A DNA stretch of 64,000 nucleotides from an uncultured Armatimonadota bacterium (GTDB taxonomy: Bacteria; Armatimonadota; Armatimonadia; Armatimonadales; Armatimonadaceae): positions 124,001 through 188,000 of the forward strand of contig CAIVZM010000018.1 in the NCBI GenBank assembly GCA_903910385.1, given 5' to 3'. The notes under the pieces are model-generated. The model saw only the letters and a list, made by a program, of their open reading frames with translations. It searched no databases and was not told where the DNA came from. How positions within the stretch are numbered: the first letter of the stretch is position 1; each line of letters opens with the position of its first letter. Made by a program: the position numbers and the translations under genes. Below, piece by piece: positions 16,487-25,552 of the stretch.

Positions 16487-19400
16487 ATGAGAATCGGAAT
16501 ACGTCCCTTTTATCTTGCCCTGGCGGCGATCATCTGCCTTGTTGCGGTGAGCGCCGCCGCGCCACCTGCATCAGAAAAAAAGCTAGCCGTCGCGCCGGAC
16601 TTCAATCGTGATGTCCGCCCGATTCTTTCCAATCACTGCTTCAAGTGTCACGGACCGGATGATAAACAGCGTGCGGCGGGACTGCGCCTCGATATCGCGT
16701 CCGTCGCGTATGCAAAACTCTCCAGCGGACGACGCGCCATCGACGTAGCACATCCCAGCCAGAGCGAAATTCTGAATCGCATCGCCCCCCATGCCGGGGC
16801 GCTACAGATGCCCCCTGCCAGCGCAAACAAACCGCTTACGGATGCGGAGAAACTTATCCTGAGCGATTGGGTGAAGGCGGGAGGTAAGTATGAGCCACAC
16901 TGGGCGTTCGTTGCGCCGAAGCGTAGCGTAGTCCCGAAAGTGCGAAACACGAAATGGGTACGGAACCCAATTGACGCCTTCATCCTCTCGCGCCTGGAAA
17001 AAGCGAATCTGACGCCGGAACCGGAAGCGGATCGCTACACTCTGATTCGTCGCGTTTCGTTAGATTTGACGGGCATTCCGCCAACGCCAGAGGAAGCGGA
17101 CGCCTTTGTTCGCGATACGCACACAGATGCTTACGAGCGGTTGGTAGACCGCCTTCTGGCGTCTCCGCACTACGGGGAGCGGTGGGCACGTCTCTGGTTA
17201 GACCTCGCCCGCTATGCCGATACGAACGGGTATGAAAAAGATCGTCCCCGCTCTATCTGGCCGTATCGGGACTGGGTGATCCGCTCCCTGAACGCCGATA
17301 TGCCGTTCGATCAGTTCACTATCGCGCAAATCGCCGGGGATATGCTCCCTGGCGCCACTCAGGACAACCTGATTGCAACCGGATTTCACCGGAATACGAT
17401 GCTCAATGAAGAAGGCGGCGCGGACCCCCTCGAATACCGTTTCCATGCGATGACAGATCGCATCGCGACAACCGGCGGAACATGGCTGGGGCTGACGGTG
17501 GGATGCGCCCAGTGTCATACGCACAAATATGACCCGATTCCGCATCAGGATTACTACCGCCTGATGGCATTTCTGGACAACGCCGACGAAATTCCCTTAC
17601 CGGTCAAAAAGCCCGATATCGCACAAAAACGCGCTTCGACTCTCCGTGAAGCCGACCGGCGCGAGGAGGAACTGGCATTACGCTATCCCCTGCCCGGCGT
17701 CCTGACCTGGGCTAGCCCGACGATTCCCGCCCGCCCGATGCAGATCACGACCTCTAACGGAGGAATAATCGAAACGTTGCCGGACGGGTCGGCGCGTCTC
17801 AGCGGAGCCAACCCGGAATCTAATGTCTATACCGTTACGCTGGAAGCCGAACCCGGCGAAGTGACAGCCATCCGTCTGGAAGCGTTGACTGACCCGACGC
17901 TGGGTCATAACGGCCCGGGTCGTACCGAGCACGGCAACTTCGTCCTGACCGAAGTCTCAGCGACCATCGCTTCTGTAGATGCTCCCGCGAAGCCGCAAAG
18001 CGTTCGCTTCCGACGTGCGGAAGCCGACGCGCAACAGAACGGCTTTCCCGCTTCCGCTGTACTCGACGGGAAGGATAATACCGGATGGGCGATTTCAGGC
18101 GACGGAAACTGGAACGTCAATCACACGCTGATTTTAACTCTCGATAAACCCCTTTCCCTGCCGAAGGGCGGAAAATTCAGCGTCCGTCTTGCACAAAACT
18201 ATGGCAGTCAACATACGATAGGCCGATTCCGAATGAGCGTGGGGCGCTCCATTACAGAGAATAATCCTCGCCCTGAGGCGGAACGACGGCGCGAACGTTT
18301 CGATGCCGCCTTCGCCGCCTGGAAACGAGAAAACGAGGCGAAGGCGGTTCGCTGGACGGCCCTCAAGCCCCTCCGCGCACATGCGGATGTTCCGGTTCTG
18401 CGTATCCTGCCTGACTTTTCCGTTCTCTCGACCAGCGATATCACCAAGAGAGATGTCTATGAGGTCGCCTACGAATCCGTTCCCGCCGGGGCGACTGCTC
18501 TGCGTCTGGAAGCGATTCCGGATGAGCGACTGCCGGGCGGCGGGCCGGGACGCGTTTACTACGAAGGCGAAGCGGGCGATTTCTTCCTGAACGAGCTGTC
18601 CGCCAGCATCGGCGGGCAAGCGATAAAACTCACGGGAGCAATCGCCAGCATCGGGAATCCGAAGGCGGCTGTCGATGGCGATGCGCTGTCCGGTTGGTCG
18701 ATCAGTGGTGGTCAGGGAAAAACACAAACGGCGATCTTTTCGCTACCGAAACCACTGTCCGTCGCGGGCGCTCTTTCCATCAAGATGGTCTTTGAGCGGT
18801 ATTACGCCTCATCTCTGGGGCGGTTCCGTATCGCGTACAGCCTTGATCCGAAGGCGGGACAGGCGGCGCTGCACCCCGAAACCGAGGCGATTCTAACAAC
18901 TCCGGAAGCGACGCGCACCCTCACTCAGAATGACCGTCTCCGCAAAGCGTTCCTTGCCGCCGCGCCCGAACTTGCGGGAGAACGCGCCGAAATCGATGCG
19001 CTACGCCGTTCCGCTCCCGCGTTCCCCACCACATTGATCTTTCAGGAACGCCCGGCGGACAATCCCCGCACGACCTATATCCGACATCGTGGAGAGTTCT
19101 TACAGCCGGAGAAAAAGGTAACACCGGGAGTCCTCTCCATATTGAACCCGTTACCGAAAAACGTCCCGGCGAACCGACTGACCTTCGCTCGCTGGCTGGT
19201 TTCTCCGGAAAATCCCCTTACCGCGCGCGTCACCGTGAACCGGCAGTGGGCGGCGCTGTTCGGTAAAGGTATCGTTCGCACGGTCTCCGACTTCGGCTAT
19301 CAGGGAGAATCGCCGTCCCATCCGGAACTTCTGGATTATCTGGCGGTCGATTTTATGCAACAGGGCTGGTCGCTGAAGAAACTGCACCGCCTTATCGTCA

Positions 19401-20092
19401 CCAGCGCCACGTATCGACAATCAAGCCGCGTCACACCCGGAAAACTGACCCGAGACCCGGAAAACCGGCTGCTGGCGCGTGCGCCTCGTATCCGGTTGGA
19501 CGCCGAACTGATCCGGGATGCGGCGCTTTCGGAGAGCGGATTGCTCAGCCGCAAAATGTATGGTCCCGGAGTCTTCCCGCCGCAACAACCGGGCGTCACT
19601 ACCGAGGGAACCTACGGCCCGTTGAATTGGGAAGTCAGTCCCGGCGAAGACCGCTACCGGCGCGGTCTGTATACCTTCGCCAAGCGCACCGCACCGTATG
19701 CCACCTTTACGACCTTTGATGCGCCCAGCGGCGAAGCGACCTGCCCACGCCGCGAGATGTCCAATACGCCGCTACAGGCGCTGACCCTGCTCAATAACGC
19801 TGTTTTCGTGGAAGCGGCGCAATCCCTCGGTGGAAAGATCGCCCAACGACCGGGTTCCACCGACGAAAAGGCAGCCGCGCTTTTCCGTAGCATCGTCACG
19901 CGCCCGCCGGACAGGGCGGAACTCGCCGCGCTCACCCAATTCTATACGATGCAAAGAACGCGCCTGACACAAAAGGAATTAGACGCAAAATCGCTCGCCG
20001 CTCCCGGCGACGGCGACCCGACCGACCGCGCCGCCTGGACTCTCCTTTCCCGCGCCGTTCTGAACCTGGACGAAGCGTTCGTCAAACGCTGA
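16487..20092 (+). CDS. PSD1/DUF1549/DUF1553 cytochrome-type secreted protein
   Basis: This 1201-residue protein starts with a signal peptide and a planctomycete-type cytochrome c domain with haem motif CFKCH (Cys51, Cys54, His55). The DUF1549 part follows (NPIDAFILSRLEKANLTPEP, LWLDLARYADTNGYEKDRPR) with a second CXXCH in GCAQCHTHKYDPIPHQDYY. Two concanavalin-like beta domains occupy the middle (about residues 420-800). The DUF1553 part closes it (NPLTARVTVNRQWAALFGKG, PHPELLDYLAVDF-like SHPELLDYL, RREMSNTPLQALTLLNNAVF). These proteins are abundant in Planctomycetes and related groups, almost always next to a DUF1501 gene as here. The biochemical role is unproved; polysaccharide metabolism or surface electron transfer is suspected. 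Confidence 0.9.
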   Translation: MRIGIRPFYLALAAIICLVAVSAAAPPASEKKLAVAPDFNRDVRPILSNHCFKCHGPDDKQRAAGLRLDIASVAYAKLSSGRRAIDVAHPSQSEILNRIAPHAGALQMPPASANKPLTDAEKLILSDWVKAGGKYEPHWAFVAPKRSVVPKVRNTKWVRNPIDAFILSRLEKANLTPEPEADRYTLIRRVSLDLTGIPPTPEEADAFVRDTHTDAYERLVDRLLASPHYGERWARLWLDLARYADTNGYEKDRPRSIWPYRDWVIRSLNADMPFDQFTIAQIAGDMLPGATQDNLIATGFHRNTMLNEEGGADPLEYRFHAMTDRIATTGGTWLGLTVGCAQCHTHKYDPIPHQDYYRLMAFLDNADEIPLPVKKPDIAQKRASTLREADRREEELALRYPLPGVLTWASPTIPARPMQITTSNGGIIETLPDGSARLSGANPESNVYTVTLEAEPGEVTAIRLEALTDPTLGHNGPGRTEHGNFVLTEVSATIASVDAPAKPQSVRFRRAEADAQQNGFPASAVLDGKDNTGWAISGDGNWNVNHTLILTLDKPLSLPKGGKFSVRLAQNYGSQHTIGRFRMSVGRSITENNPRPEAERRRERFDAAFAAWKRENEAKAVRWTALKPLRAHADVPVLRILPDFSVLSTSDITKRDVYEVAYESVPAGATALRLEAIPDERLPGGGPGRVYYEGEAGDFFLNELSASIGGQAIKLTGAIASIGNPKAAVDGDALSGWSISGGQGKTQTAIFSLPKPLSVAGALSIKMVFERYYASSLGRFRIAYSLDPKAGQAALHPETEAILTTPEATRTLTQNDRLRKAFLAAAPELAGERAEIDALRRSAPAFPTTLIFQERPADNPRTTYIRHRGEFLQPEKKVTPGVLSILNPLPKNVPANRLTFARWLVSPENPLTARVTVNRQWAALFGKGIVRTVSDFGYQGESPSHPELLDYLAVDFMQQGWSLKKLHRLIVTSATYRQSSRVTPGKLTRDPENRLLARAPRIRLDAELIRDAALSESGLLSRKMYGPGVFPPQQPGVTTEGTYGPLNWEVSPGEDRYRRGLYTFAKRTAPYATFTTFDAPSGEATCPRREMSNTPLQALTLLNNAVFVEAAQSLGGKIAQRPGSTDEKAAALFRSIVTRPPDRAELAALTQFYTMQRTRLTQKELDAKSLAAPGDGDPTDRAAWTLLSRAVLNLDEAFVKR

Positions 20093-20167
20093 GCCGTGCG
20101 CCCGAATAGAGAAAATTTCTCGATATCCGACAACCCGATACAGGTACATAGACAGAGGTGATTCAGT

Positions 20168-21640
20168 ATGTCCCATGAATGTGAAAAGAATAAAAAGCGA
20201 TCCGGCGAGCATCCGATCAAGGTGACGCGGCGGCACTTTTTTCAGGAGTGCGGGGTCGGAGTCGGCAAGATCGCTCTGGCATCCCTGCTGACCGACGCTT
20301 TTGCGGCGCCTTCGTTCTCCGCTCCTCCGGGAGCGATGCCAAATCCCATGGCGGCGCGAAAACCGCATTTTGCGCCAAAGGCGAAGCGTATTATCTATCT
20401 CTTTATGTCGGGAGCGCCGAGCCAGTTAGACCTTTTTGACTACAAACCGGACTTGCTGAAATATGAGGGCAAGCCCCTGCCACCCTCGTTCACCAAAGGG
20501 CAACGATATGCCTTTATCCGTGCGGACGCCGCCGTGATGGGACCGCGTTACAAATTTGCGAAGCACGGACAATCCGGCGCGGAAATCTCAGAGATTCTGC
20601 CCCATCTGGCGAAGGTTGTCGATGATATCTGCCTCATCAAATCCGTCAAGACCGATCAGTTCAACCATGCCCCCGCGCAGATCTATATGAATACCGGTTT
20701 CGGGCAACCGGGACGCCCCAGTATGGGTTCCTGGGTGACGTACGGATTGGGCGCGGAGAAAAACGATCTTCCCGCCTTCGTTGTCCTGTCCACCGGGGCG
20801 GGCATCAGCGGCGGCGCGGCGAACTGGTCGAGCGGGTTCCTTCCCAGCATGTATTCCGGCGTCCGCCTCCGAAATCAGGGCGATGCTATCCTCGATGTAA
20901 GCAGTCCCGCAGGGATCGATGACCGCCTGCAACGCGATTCGCTCAATTTGATATCCGAACTCAACCAGCGAACGCTGACACGGGATGGTGACCCGGAAAT
21001 CGCCGCCCGCATCGCCGCGTATGAGATGGCGCACCGTCTGCAAACATCCGCGCCGGAATTGATGGATCTACGCTCGGAGTCTAAGGAGACGCTGGAATTG
21101 TACGGAGCCGATCCCGACAAACCATCCTTCGCACGGGCATGCCTGCTGGCGCGGCGCATGATCGAACGCGGCGTTCGTTTCGTCAACATCTACCATGAAG
21201 GCTGGGATGCGCATTCCGATGTCGCCGGAAACCTGAAAGGCAACTGCCAGGCGACCGATCAGGCATCGGCGGCGCTGATTATGGATTTGAAACGGCGCGG
21301 TCTGCTCGAAGATACGCTCGTTATCTGGGGCGGCGAATTCGGGCGGACGCCGATGGTGGAAAGCAATGCGGCGCTCGGACGCAGTCAGGGGCGCGACCAC
21401 CACCCGACCGCCTTCACGATGTGGATGGCGGGCGGCGGTATCAAGCCCGGTCTGACCTATGGCAAGACGGACGATCTGGGTTTCAATGTCGTCGAGAACC
21501 CGGTCCATGTCCACGATCTTCAGGCGACCATCCTGCACCTGCTGGGAATGGATCACGAGCGACTGACCTACCGCTATCAAGGACGCGACTTCCGCCTGAC
21601 GGATGTTGAAGGAATCGTCCTTCGCGACTTGCTGGCATAG
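20168..21640 (+). CDS. DUF1501 family secreted protein (alkaline-phosphatase-like fold)
   Basis: The 490-residue protein has a twin-arginine-like leader ([18 protein letters not shown]) and the family landmarks [20 protein letters not shown] near residue 75, [30 protein letters not shown] and [22 protein letters not shown]1501 proteins belong to the sulfatase/alkaline-phosphatase superfamily by fold, but lack a proven activity. An AGAGGTGA ribosome site precedes the ATG. The gene lies 75 bp after the PSD1 gene on the same strand; this pair recurs in many genomes and is probably one functional unit. Confidence 0.9.
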   Translation: MSHECEKNKKRSGEHPIKVTRRHFFQECGVGVGKIALASLLTDAFAAPSFSAPPGAMPNPMAARKPHFAPKAKRIIYLFMSGAPSQLDLFDYKPDLLKYEGKPLPPSFTKGQRYAFIRADAAVMGPRYKFAKHGQSGAEISEILPHLAKVVDDICLIKSVKTDQFNHAPAQIYMNTGFGQPGRPSMGSWVTYGLGAEKNDLPAFVVLSTGAGISGGAANWSSGFLPSMYSGVRLRNQGDAILDVSSPAGIDDRLQRDSLNLISELNQRTLTRDGDPEIAARIAAYEMAHRLQTSAPELMDLRSESKETLELYGADPDKPSFARACLLARRMIERGVRFVNIYHEGWDAHSDVAGNLKGNCQATDQASAALIMDLKRRGLLEDTLVIWGGEFGRTPMVESNAALGRSQGRDHHPTAFTMWMAGGGIKPGLTYGKTDDLGFNVVENPVHVHDLQATILHLLGMDHERLTYRYQGRDFRLTDVEGIVLRDLLA

Positions 21641-21659
21641 ACTCAGGCATGAGTCTTTT
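21639..21659 (+). terminator. Intrinsic terminator overlapping the DUF1501 stop
   Basis: A 7-bp stem AGACTCA/TGAGTCT with loop GGCA is followed by TTT and begins inside the TAG stop codon. It should end the PSD1-DUF1501 transcript. Confidence 0.7.
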
Positions 21660-21754
21660 GTATCAAAGGGTCATCCATGGCTCACCGACGAGAAATCGAA
21701 TAAAAGAGAACCCGATAGGAGAGGAACGGTATAATTGAGAGAGAAAGAATTTTA

Positions 21755-22783
21755 ATGAAGGCGATTGTCAAAACTGAGCGGGGATTGGGAGCCGAACTGC
21801 ACGATGTCCCAATCCCGGAAACCCCGCGCGATGGCGCATTGATCCGTATCCGAAATGTCTCCATATGCGGGACGGACTACCATGTATACTCCTGGGACAA
21901 GTGGGCGGAAGGCAGGGTCAAGCCGCCGGTCATTATGGGCCATGAGTGGGCGGGCGAAGTGGTGGCGGTCGGTTCCGAGTGCGAGAGCTTATCGGTGGGG
22001 GATTACGTCTCCGGAGAGTCCCATAAGATTTGTGGTCACTGTCTGCAATGCCGCACCGGACAAGGCCATGTCTGCCAGAACACCAAAATCTTCGGCGTGG
22101 ATATCAATGGCGCGTTTGCCGAGTATTTCGCCGTTCCAGAGTCGTCCGTCCTTAAGAATGATCTTCGTATCCCCCCGGAAATTGCCTGTATGCAAGACCC
22201 CCTCGGAAACGCTGTCCATGCCGCTCTCGCCGGGGATATCATCGGTAAGTCCGTCGCGGTTCTGGGTTGCGGCCCCATCGGTCTTTTCGCGATTGCCGTT
22301 TGCAAAGCCGTAGGCGCGGGTCCGGTTTTCGCCTCCGATACGACCGAATACCGCTTGAACCTCGCTCGTAAACTCGGCGCCGATACCACTGTCAATGTCC
22401 GCGAAAACGATATCGAAATTATTGTCGCAGAGGCGACGCAGGGTATGGGAGTGGATGTAGTTCTGGAGATGTCCGGCGCTCCCATCGCGATTCAGCAGGC
22501 GATGCGTCTGACGCGCCCCGGCGGGCGCGTTTCCCTGATGGGCATTCCATCCCGCCCGGTCGAACTTGCCGTCGCCGAGGACATCATTTTCAAGGGTTTG
22601 ACCGTACAGGGCGTCGTCGGGCGTCGTCTTTACGAGACGTGGTACACCATGAAAGCCCTTCTCGCCTCCGGCAAGCTGGACGTAACCCCGATTCTGACCC
22701 ACCGCCTCCCCTTCGCCGACTTCGCCGCCGGAATGGACTTAATGCGCTCCGGTCAGTGCGGGAAAGTGGTATTGGAGCTATGA
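21755..22783 (+). CDS. tdh: L-threonine 3-dehydrogenase
   Basis: A zinc-dependent medium-chain dehydrogenase that oxidises L-threonine to 2-amino-3-ketobutyrate with NAD. The 342-residue length is exact for the family. Visible landmarks: catalytic zinc ligand in SICGTDYHVYSWDKWA and GHEWAGEVV, structural zinc cysteines in CGHCLQCRTGQGHVC, Rossmann GCGPIG, and the Tdh-specific IFGVDINGAFAEYF and LQGVVGRR-like VQGVVGRRLYETWY. A TATAAT box at 21730-21735 leaves a leader of only about 13 bases with a purine-rich stretch. The partner kbl (2-amino-3-ketobutyrate CoA ligase) is not in the window. Confidence 0.95.
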   Translation: MKAIVKTERGLGAELHDVPIPETPRDGALIRIRNVSICGTDYHVYSWDKWAEGRVKPPVIMGHEWAGEVVAVGSECESLSVGDYVSGESHKICGHCLQCRTGQGHVCQNTKIFGVDINGAFAEYFAVPESSVLKNDLRIPPEIACMQDPLGNAVHAALAGDIIGKSVAVLGCGPIGLFAIAVCKAVGAGPVFASDTTEYRLNLARKLGADTTVNVRENDIEIIVAEATQGMGVDVVLEMSGAPIAIQQAMRLTRPGGRVSLMGIPSRPVELAVAEDIIFKGLTVQGVVGRRLYETWYTMKALLASGKLDVTPILTHRLPFADFAAGMDLMRSGQCGKVVLEL

Positions 22784-22861
22784 CGCTTCGGCGAGGCGCA
22801 ACCACGAATTTTCGGACGTGTCCGAGTGTGAAGTAGCCTGTTGGTGGATGCAGGAGACGAC

Positions 22862-23221
22862 ATGGAAGACGGTGGGGACGATATACCGGCAGTCTGGGGT
22901 ATGGATGAACCGATTACCTGGCGACGCGCTCTGTCAGCGGCGTCTTTCATCGTATGGCTCATTCTTTGCATGATGCCCGGTATCCTGTTTTTGCCGCCGG
23001 GAAAACATGCCGTCAGCATCTATGACGTGACGTCATGGCTGTATTTGTCTCTCTGGAGCGTCAGTGCCGTACTGGGCGGTTTAATTGCAAAATATGGATG
23101 GCTTTATCTGATGTCGTTTATCGTGGGGAAGGCCGAGGTCGGGCCAATGGTCGCCTATGGCATCCCGCGCCGCATCAGCCGATTCGACCACCGATTCATC
23201 CATAAACACTTCCGGCGGTAA
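22862..23221 (+). CDS. Small membrane protein, unknown function
   Basis: The product is 119 residues with two or three membrane segments (ALSAASFIVWLILCMMPGIL; WLYLSLWSVSAVLGGLIA) and a basic C-terminal tail RRISRFDHRFIHKHFRR. The frame could start at a TTG at 22841, but ATG 22862 has AGGAG six bases upstream. It follows tdh by 78 bp on the same strand and ends 23 bp before the convergent mazF. I do not recognise the family. Confidence 0.6.
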   Translation: MEDGGDDIPAVWGMDEPITWRRALSAASFIVWLILCMMPGILFLPPGKHAVSIYDVTSWLYLSLWSVSAVLGGLIAKYGWLYLMSFIVGKAEVGPMVAYGIPRRISRFDHRFIHKHFRR

Positions 23222-23244
23222 GAGACCCTATGTGTTAACTCGTT

Positions 23245-23574
23245 CTATTCCGCGAACAGTTCCGCCAATCCGTCTAAAACGGCGGTCTGTTCGTCATGGC
23301 TCAGGCTGCCCCATTTTTGCACAAGGCGGGTTTTGTCCACCGTCCGCAGTTGGTCAAGGACGACATGGCCTGCCTTGCCCTGAAAGATGCACGGGATCCG
23401 GGTCGGATATACCTTGCCCTGCGTCGTCATGGGGGCGATAATGACGGTGGCGATTTTGCCGTTCATTTCATCCGGGCTAATGATGACACAGGGACGCGTT
23501 TTCTGTATCTCGCTGCCAACGGTCGGGTCAAGGTTGACGAGAAAAACGTCGAACCGCCGGATTACCACTGCCAT
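23245..23574 (-). CDS. mazF: MazF/PemK family toxin (mRNA interferase)
   Basis: The 109-residue protein has the PemK fold signature: RRFDVFLVNLDPTVGSEIQK, then TRPCVIISPDEMNG, IIAPMTTQ and GHVVLDQLRTVDKTRL. MazF toxins cleave mRNA at short sequences when not bound by MazE. ATG 23574 is preferred over the ATG at 23589 because it has GGGAGAG at good distance. It overlaps the mazE coding end by 13 bp, as expected for a coupled pair. Key Arg and Thr positions of the family are kept, so the toxin looks active. Confidence 0.92.
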   Translation of the reverse strand: MAVVIRRFDVFLVNLDPTVGSEIQKTRPCVIISPDEMNGKIATVIIAPMTTQGKVYPTRIPCIFQGKAGHVVLDQLRTVDKTRLVQKWGSLSHDEQTAVLDGLAELFAE

Positions 23575-23816
23575 TCCTGGCTCTCCCATTCGGTCGGCAT
23601 CAGTTCATCGCCCTCTAATAACGCGTCATCGCCCGCCGATGCCATCGCCGCGAATTGTTCTTCCCATCCCTGTCGGGGTCGCTTCGCCGAACGAATCACC
23701 AATTGCCCCGGCGACGCCTCAATCTCCACCTCGCCCGTCAGTCCCGCTTTGTCCAGCAGTAATTTAGGCAGTCGGACGCCCCGCGAATTGCCGATTCGGA
23801 TAATTTCCGTTTTCAT
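23562..23816 (-). CDS. mazE: MazE family antitoxin (AbrB/SpoVT fold)
   Basis: The 84-residue antitoxin has the swapped-hairpin DNA-binding domain at its N-terminus: IIRIGNSRGVRLPKLLLDKA, then GEVEIEASPGQLVIRSAKRP. The acidic and Trp-rich tail (DELMPTEWESQEWQW) is the part that should occupy the MazF active site. GGGAGG stands close before the ATG. It is transcribed from a good promoter with a palindrome over the transcription start (23852-23888). Confidence 0.92.
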   Translation of the reverse strand: MKTEIIRIGNSRGVRLPKLLLDKAGLTGEVEIEASPGQLVIRSAKRPRQGWEEQFAAMASAGDDALLEGDELMPTEWESQEWQW

Positions 23817-23851
23817 AGGCCTCCCTGGGCGCGGTGTTTCAGGCGCCCGTT

Positions 23852-23888
23852 TGTAATTACATTGTAGTCACCATTTTTCGTTTGTCAA
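23852..23888 (-). promoter_or_regulatory. mazEF promoter with palindromic operator
   Basis: On the minus strand TTGACA (23883-23888) and TACAAT (23861-23866) are spaced 16 bases apart. The perfect palindrome TGTAATTACA at 23852-23861 lies over the predicted start site. MazE-type antitoxins repress their own promoter, so this is the natural candidate operator. Confidence 0.75.
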
Positions 23889-23915
23889 TCTCTTTTCCCG
23901 ACTCCGCTAAACTGG

Positions 23916-23921
23916 TAAAAT
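23916..23921 (+). promoter_or_regulatory. Extended -10 box for leaderless clpS
   Basis: TGG-TAAAAT ends six bases before the clpS ATG. The TG two bases upstream makes an extended -10. There is no room for a ribosome-binding site, so a leaderless message is predicted. Confidence 0.6.
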
Positions 23922-23927
23922 AGCCGT

Positions 23928-24311
23928 ATGCCGACTATCACGATTGATCGACCGACGGAGACGGAGATTCCGCCGCTCGGAATTCCGCTGGGGGATCCGG
24001 CTGATTCGACGTGGGGCGAGGATCAGGGATTTCGCGAATACGAACCGGAATGGGTCATCCTCCTGCATAATGACGACATCAACACGATGGAGTGGGTGAT
24101 TGTAGTCCTACAAAAAGTCTTCGGCTACAGCATCGAAAAATCGATCCTTCTGATGATGGAAGCCCATTTTGATGAACGATCCCTTGTCTGGACCGGTTCG
24201 CTGGAAATCGCCGAACTTCATGCCGAACGCATCGTCGCCTGCGGTCCTGATCCGTCTCGTCTCGATGCGGGAGCCGGGCCGTTGCGCGTCAGTGTCGAAC
24301 GAGTTTCCTGA
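23928..24311 (+). CDS. clpS: ATP-dependent Clp protease adaptor ClpS
   Basis: A 127-residue adaptor that delivers N-degron proteins to ClpAP/ClpCP. The ClpS core is clear: EWVILLHNDDINTMEWVIVV (the HNDD substrate pocket), then LQKVFGYSIEKSILLMMEAH, and GSLEIAELHAERI in place of the usual AEVKVxQ segment. It has a longer N-terminal tail (about 40 residues) than most ClpS proteins; the tail's length matters for ClpA regulation in E. coli. No Clp ATPase gene is nearby. Its start follows a -10 box directly. Confidence 0.88.
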   Translation: MPTITIDRPTETEIPPLGIPLGDPADSTWGEDQGFREYEPEWVILLHNDDINTMEWVIVVLQKVFGYSIEKSILLMMEAHFDERSLVWTGSLEIAELHAERIVACGPDPSRLDAGAGPLRVSVERVS

Positions 24312-24382
24312 AGGTCGCCCCGCCGTTATTGCCGCTATTTACGATACAGCCTCGCTTCGTCGGGTGAGAGATGAGAGCGCTC

Positions 24383-24559
24383 TCACTGCGCTTCCAGTTT
24401 CGCTTCCGCCCGGTGGAGAAAATTGAGGACGACGGGGACAAGTAGTTCTGGGGCGGAATACTCGATCGCATGCGCCGTTTTAGAGACGCAAATCTCCGCC
24501 GTGCGAAGCGTCGAATCAGAGGCTAATCGACCAGCGGGCGAGAGTAGTGACAGAGCCAT
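24383..24559 (-). CDS. Possible 58-residue ORF after the 2H phosphoesterase
   Basis: A short minus-strand frame begins at an ATG inside the end of the 2H phosphoesterase gene (37-bp overlap) and reads a plausible peptide with EYSAPELLVPVVLNFLHRAE near its end. It fills most of the 211-bp gap after clpS. Amino-acid composition looks protein-like, but there is no clear ribosome site and I do not recognise it. It may be a real small gene, a remnant, or chance. Confidence 0.25.
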   Translation of the reverse strand: MALSLLSPAGRLASDSTLRTAEICVSKTAHAIEYSAPELLVPVVLNFLHRAEAKLEAQ

Positions 24560-25062
24560 TCGTTCGCGTGATTACGCTCGTAGAAGCGCACATCCCAGGC
24601 GACGGGCGCGGACGCATCTATCATTTGCGCGGCGAGTCGGGCGAGCGTTTCTTGTGAATCGGGCGGGAAGCCATAGGCGAAACTGACGTGCAGATTATCC
24701 TTGAGGCGAATCGCTTCCGGGCGGGCGGGCGAGGTGGCGTGGGTCGCAAAGGCGGCGACGCGTCGCCGCAACTCCTCCGCCTCGATTGTCAACCCGAGCC
24801 AATCGGGCAGGAGCGGCATCCCGGTGATACGAACGGCGGCGGGTTCCGGTTCGGCGAAGACTGTTTCCTCCAGAGTCGCCGCGTAATGCGGCGCGGCGGA
24901 GACATCATCGCGGAAGAATCCGGTCAGCGAGATATGTGGCATATAGTCGTGCGCGAGATTGCGCCCGACTTCGTTCAGAGTGCGCTCGTAATACGCCTCT
25001 ATCTGATCATGGAGCGGCCCTCGCGGGCAGGCATAAACAATAAAGCGGGTCGTTTCGGGCAT
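24523..25062 (-). CDS. 2H phosphoesterase / 2'-5' RNA ligase-like protein
   Basis: The 179-residue protein has the two His-x-Ser/Thr motifs that define the 2H superfamily: PHISLTGFF (about residue 43) and LHVSFAYG (about residue 124), about 80 residues apart as expected. Such enzymes act on 2',3'-cyclic or 2'-5' phosphodiester bonds in RNA or nucleotides. A good AAGGTGG ribosome site precedes the ATG. Substrate unknown; the gene stands alone. Confidence 0.75.
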   Translation of the reverse strand: MPETTRFIVYACPRGPLHDQIEAYYERTLNEVGRNLAHDYMPHISLTGFFRDDVSAAPHYAATLEETVFAEPEPAAVRITGMPLLPDWLGLTIEAEELRRRVAAFATHATSPARPEAIRLKDNLHVSFAYGFPPDSQETLARLAAQMIDASAPVAWDVRFYERNHANEWLCHYSRPLVD

Positions 25063-25110
25063 AAATCCACCTTACCCTAACCCGGCGCGTTTTCGCTGTC
25101 GCGGCGCGAA

Positions 25111-25410
25111 TCAAAGCGTTTTCAACCGAGCGAAAAAAACGACACCATCTCTTGCGCCTTCATCGCCGCTGATCTGTACGCGTTGACCGGTGGAGTCCCC
25201 GCCCTCGAATCCCGCCGCCATAGGAGGCGTTCCGTTGACAGGGATTTTCTGGACAATGTCACCGGTCCTCATATCCAGCGTCCAGAAATGAAAAAGCGAG
25301 GGGCGGCTTCGGAGCGGCAAATCGGCATCGTTTCGGACATAAAGACCGCTGTTGCGGGCGAGAATATACAGAAATGGCGAGGCGGCGAGTATATCCAGTG
25401 AGGTTCGGTT
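25111..25410 (-). pseudogene. C-terminal remnant of a larger protein
   Basis: The minus-strand frame is open for 99 codons back to an in-frame TGA at 25411-25413 and encodes convincing protein: ASPFLYILARNSGLYVRND, LFHFWTLDMRTGDIVQKIPV, then FEGGDSTGQRVQISGDEGAR to the stop. There is no ATG or GTG at the front, only an internal TTG at 25320 and a Met mid-domain. The repeated beta-strand pattern with FWTLDMRTGDIV looks like a propeller or PQQ/WD40-type repeat protein. Most likely the 5' part was lost by deletion. Confidence 0.45.
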
Positions 25411-25552
25411 TCAAGCATGTTTACAGACGATAGTTCCCCCTATAAAGATATTTATTCATAGCGAAAGTTATGCCTGTACTCCACTTCACCATGCGGCTTC
25501 AGGCGCAGGATTTCGCGGTGGGAGTGCGGTATCATTAGCGCGAGACTTTAAA

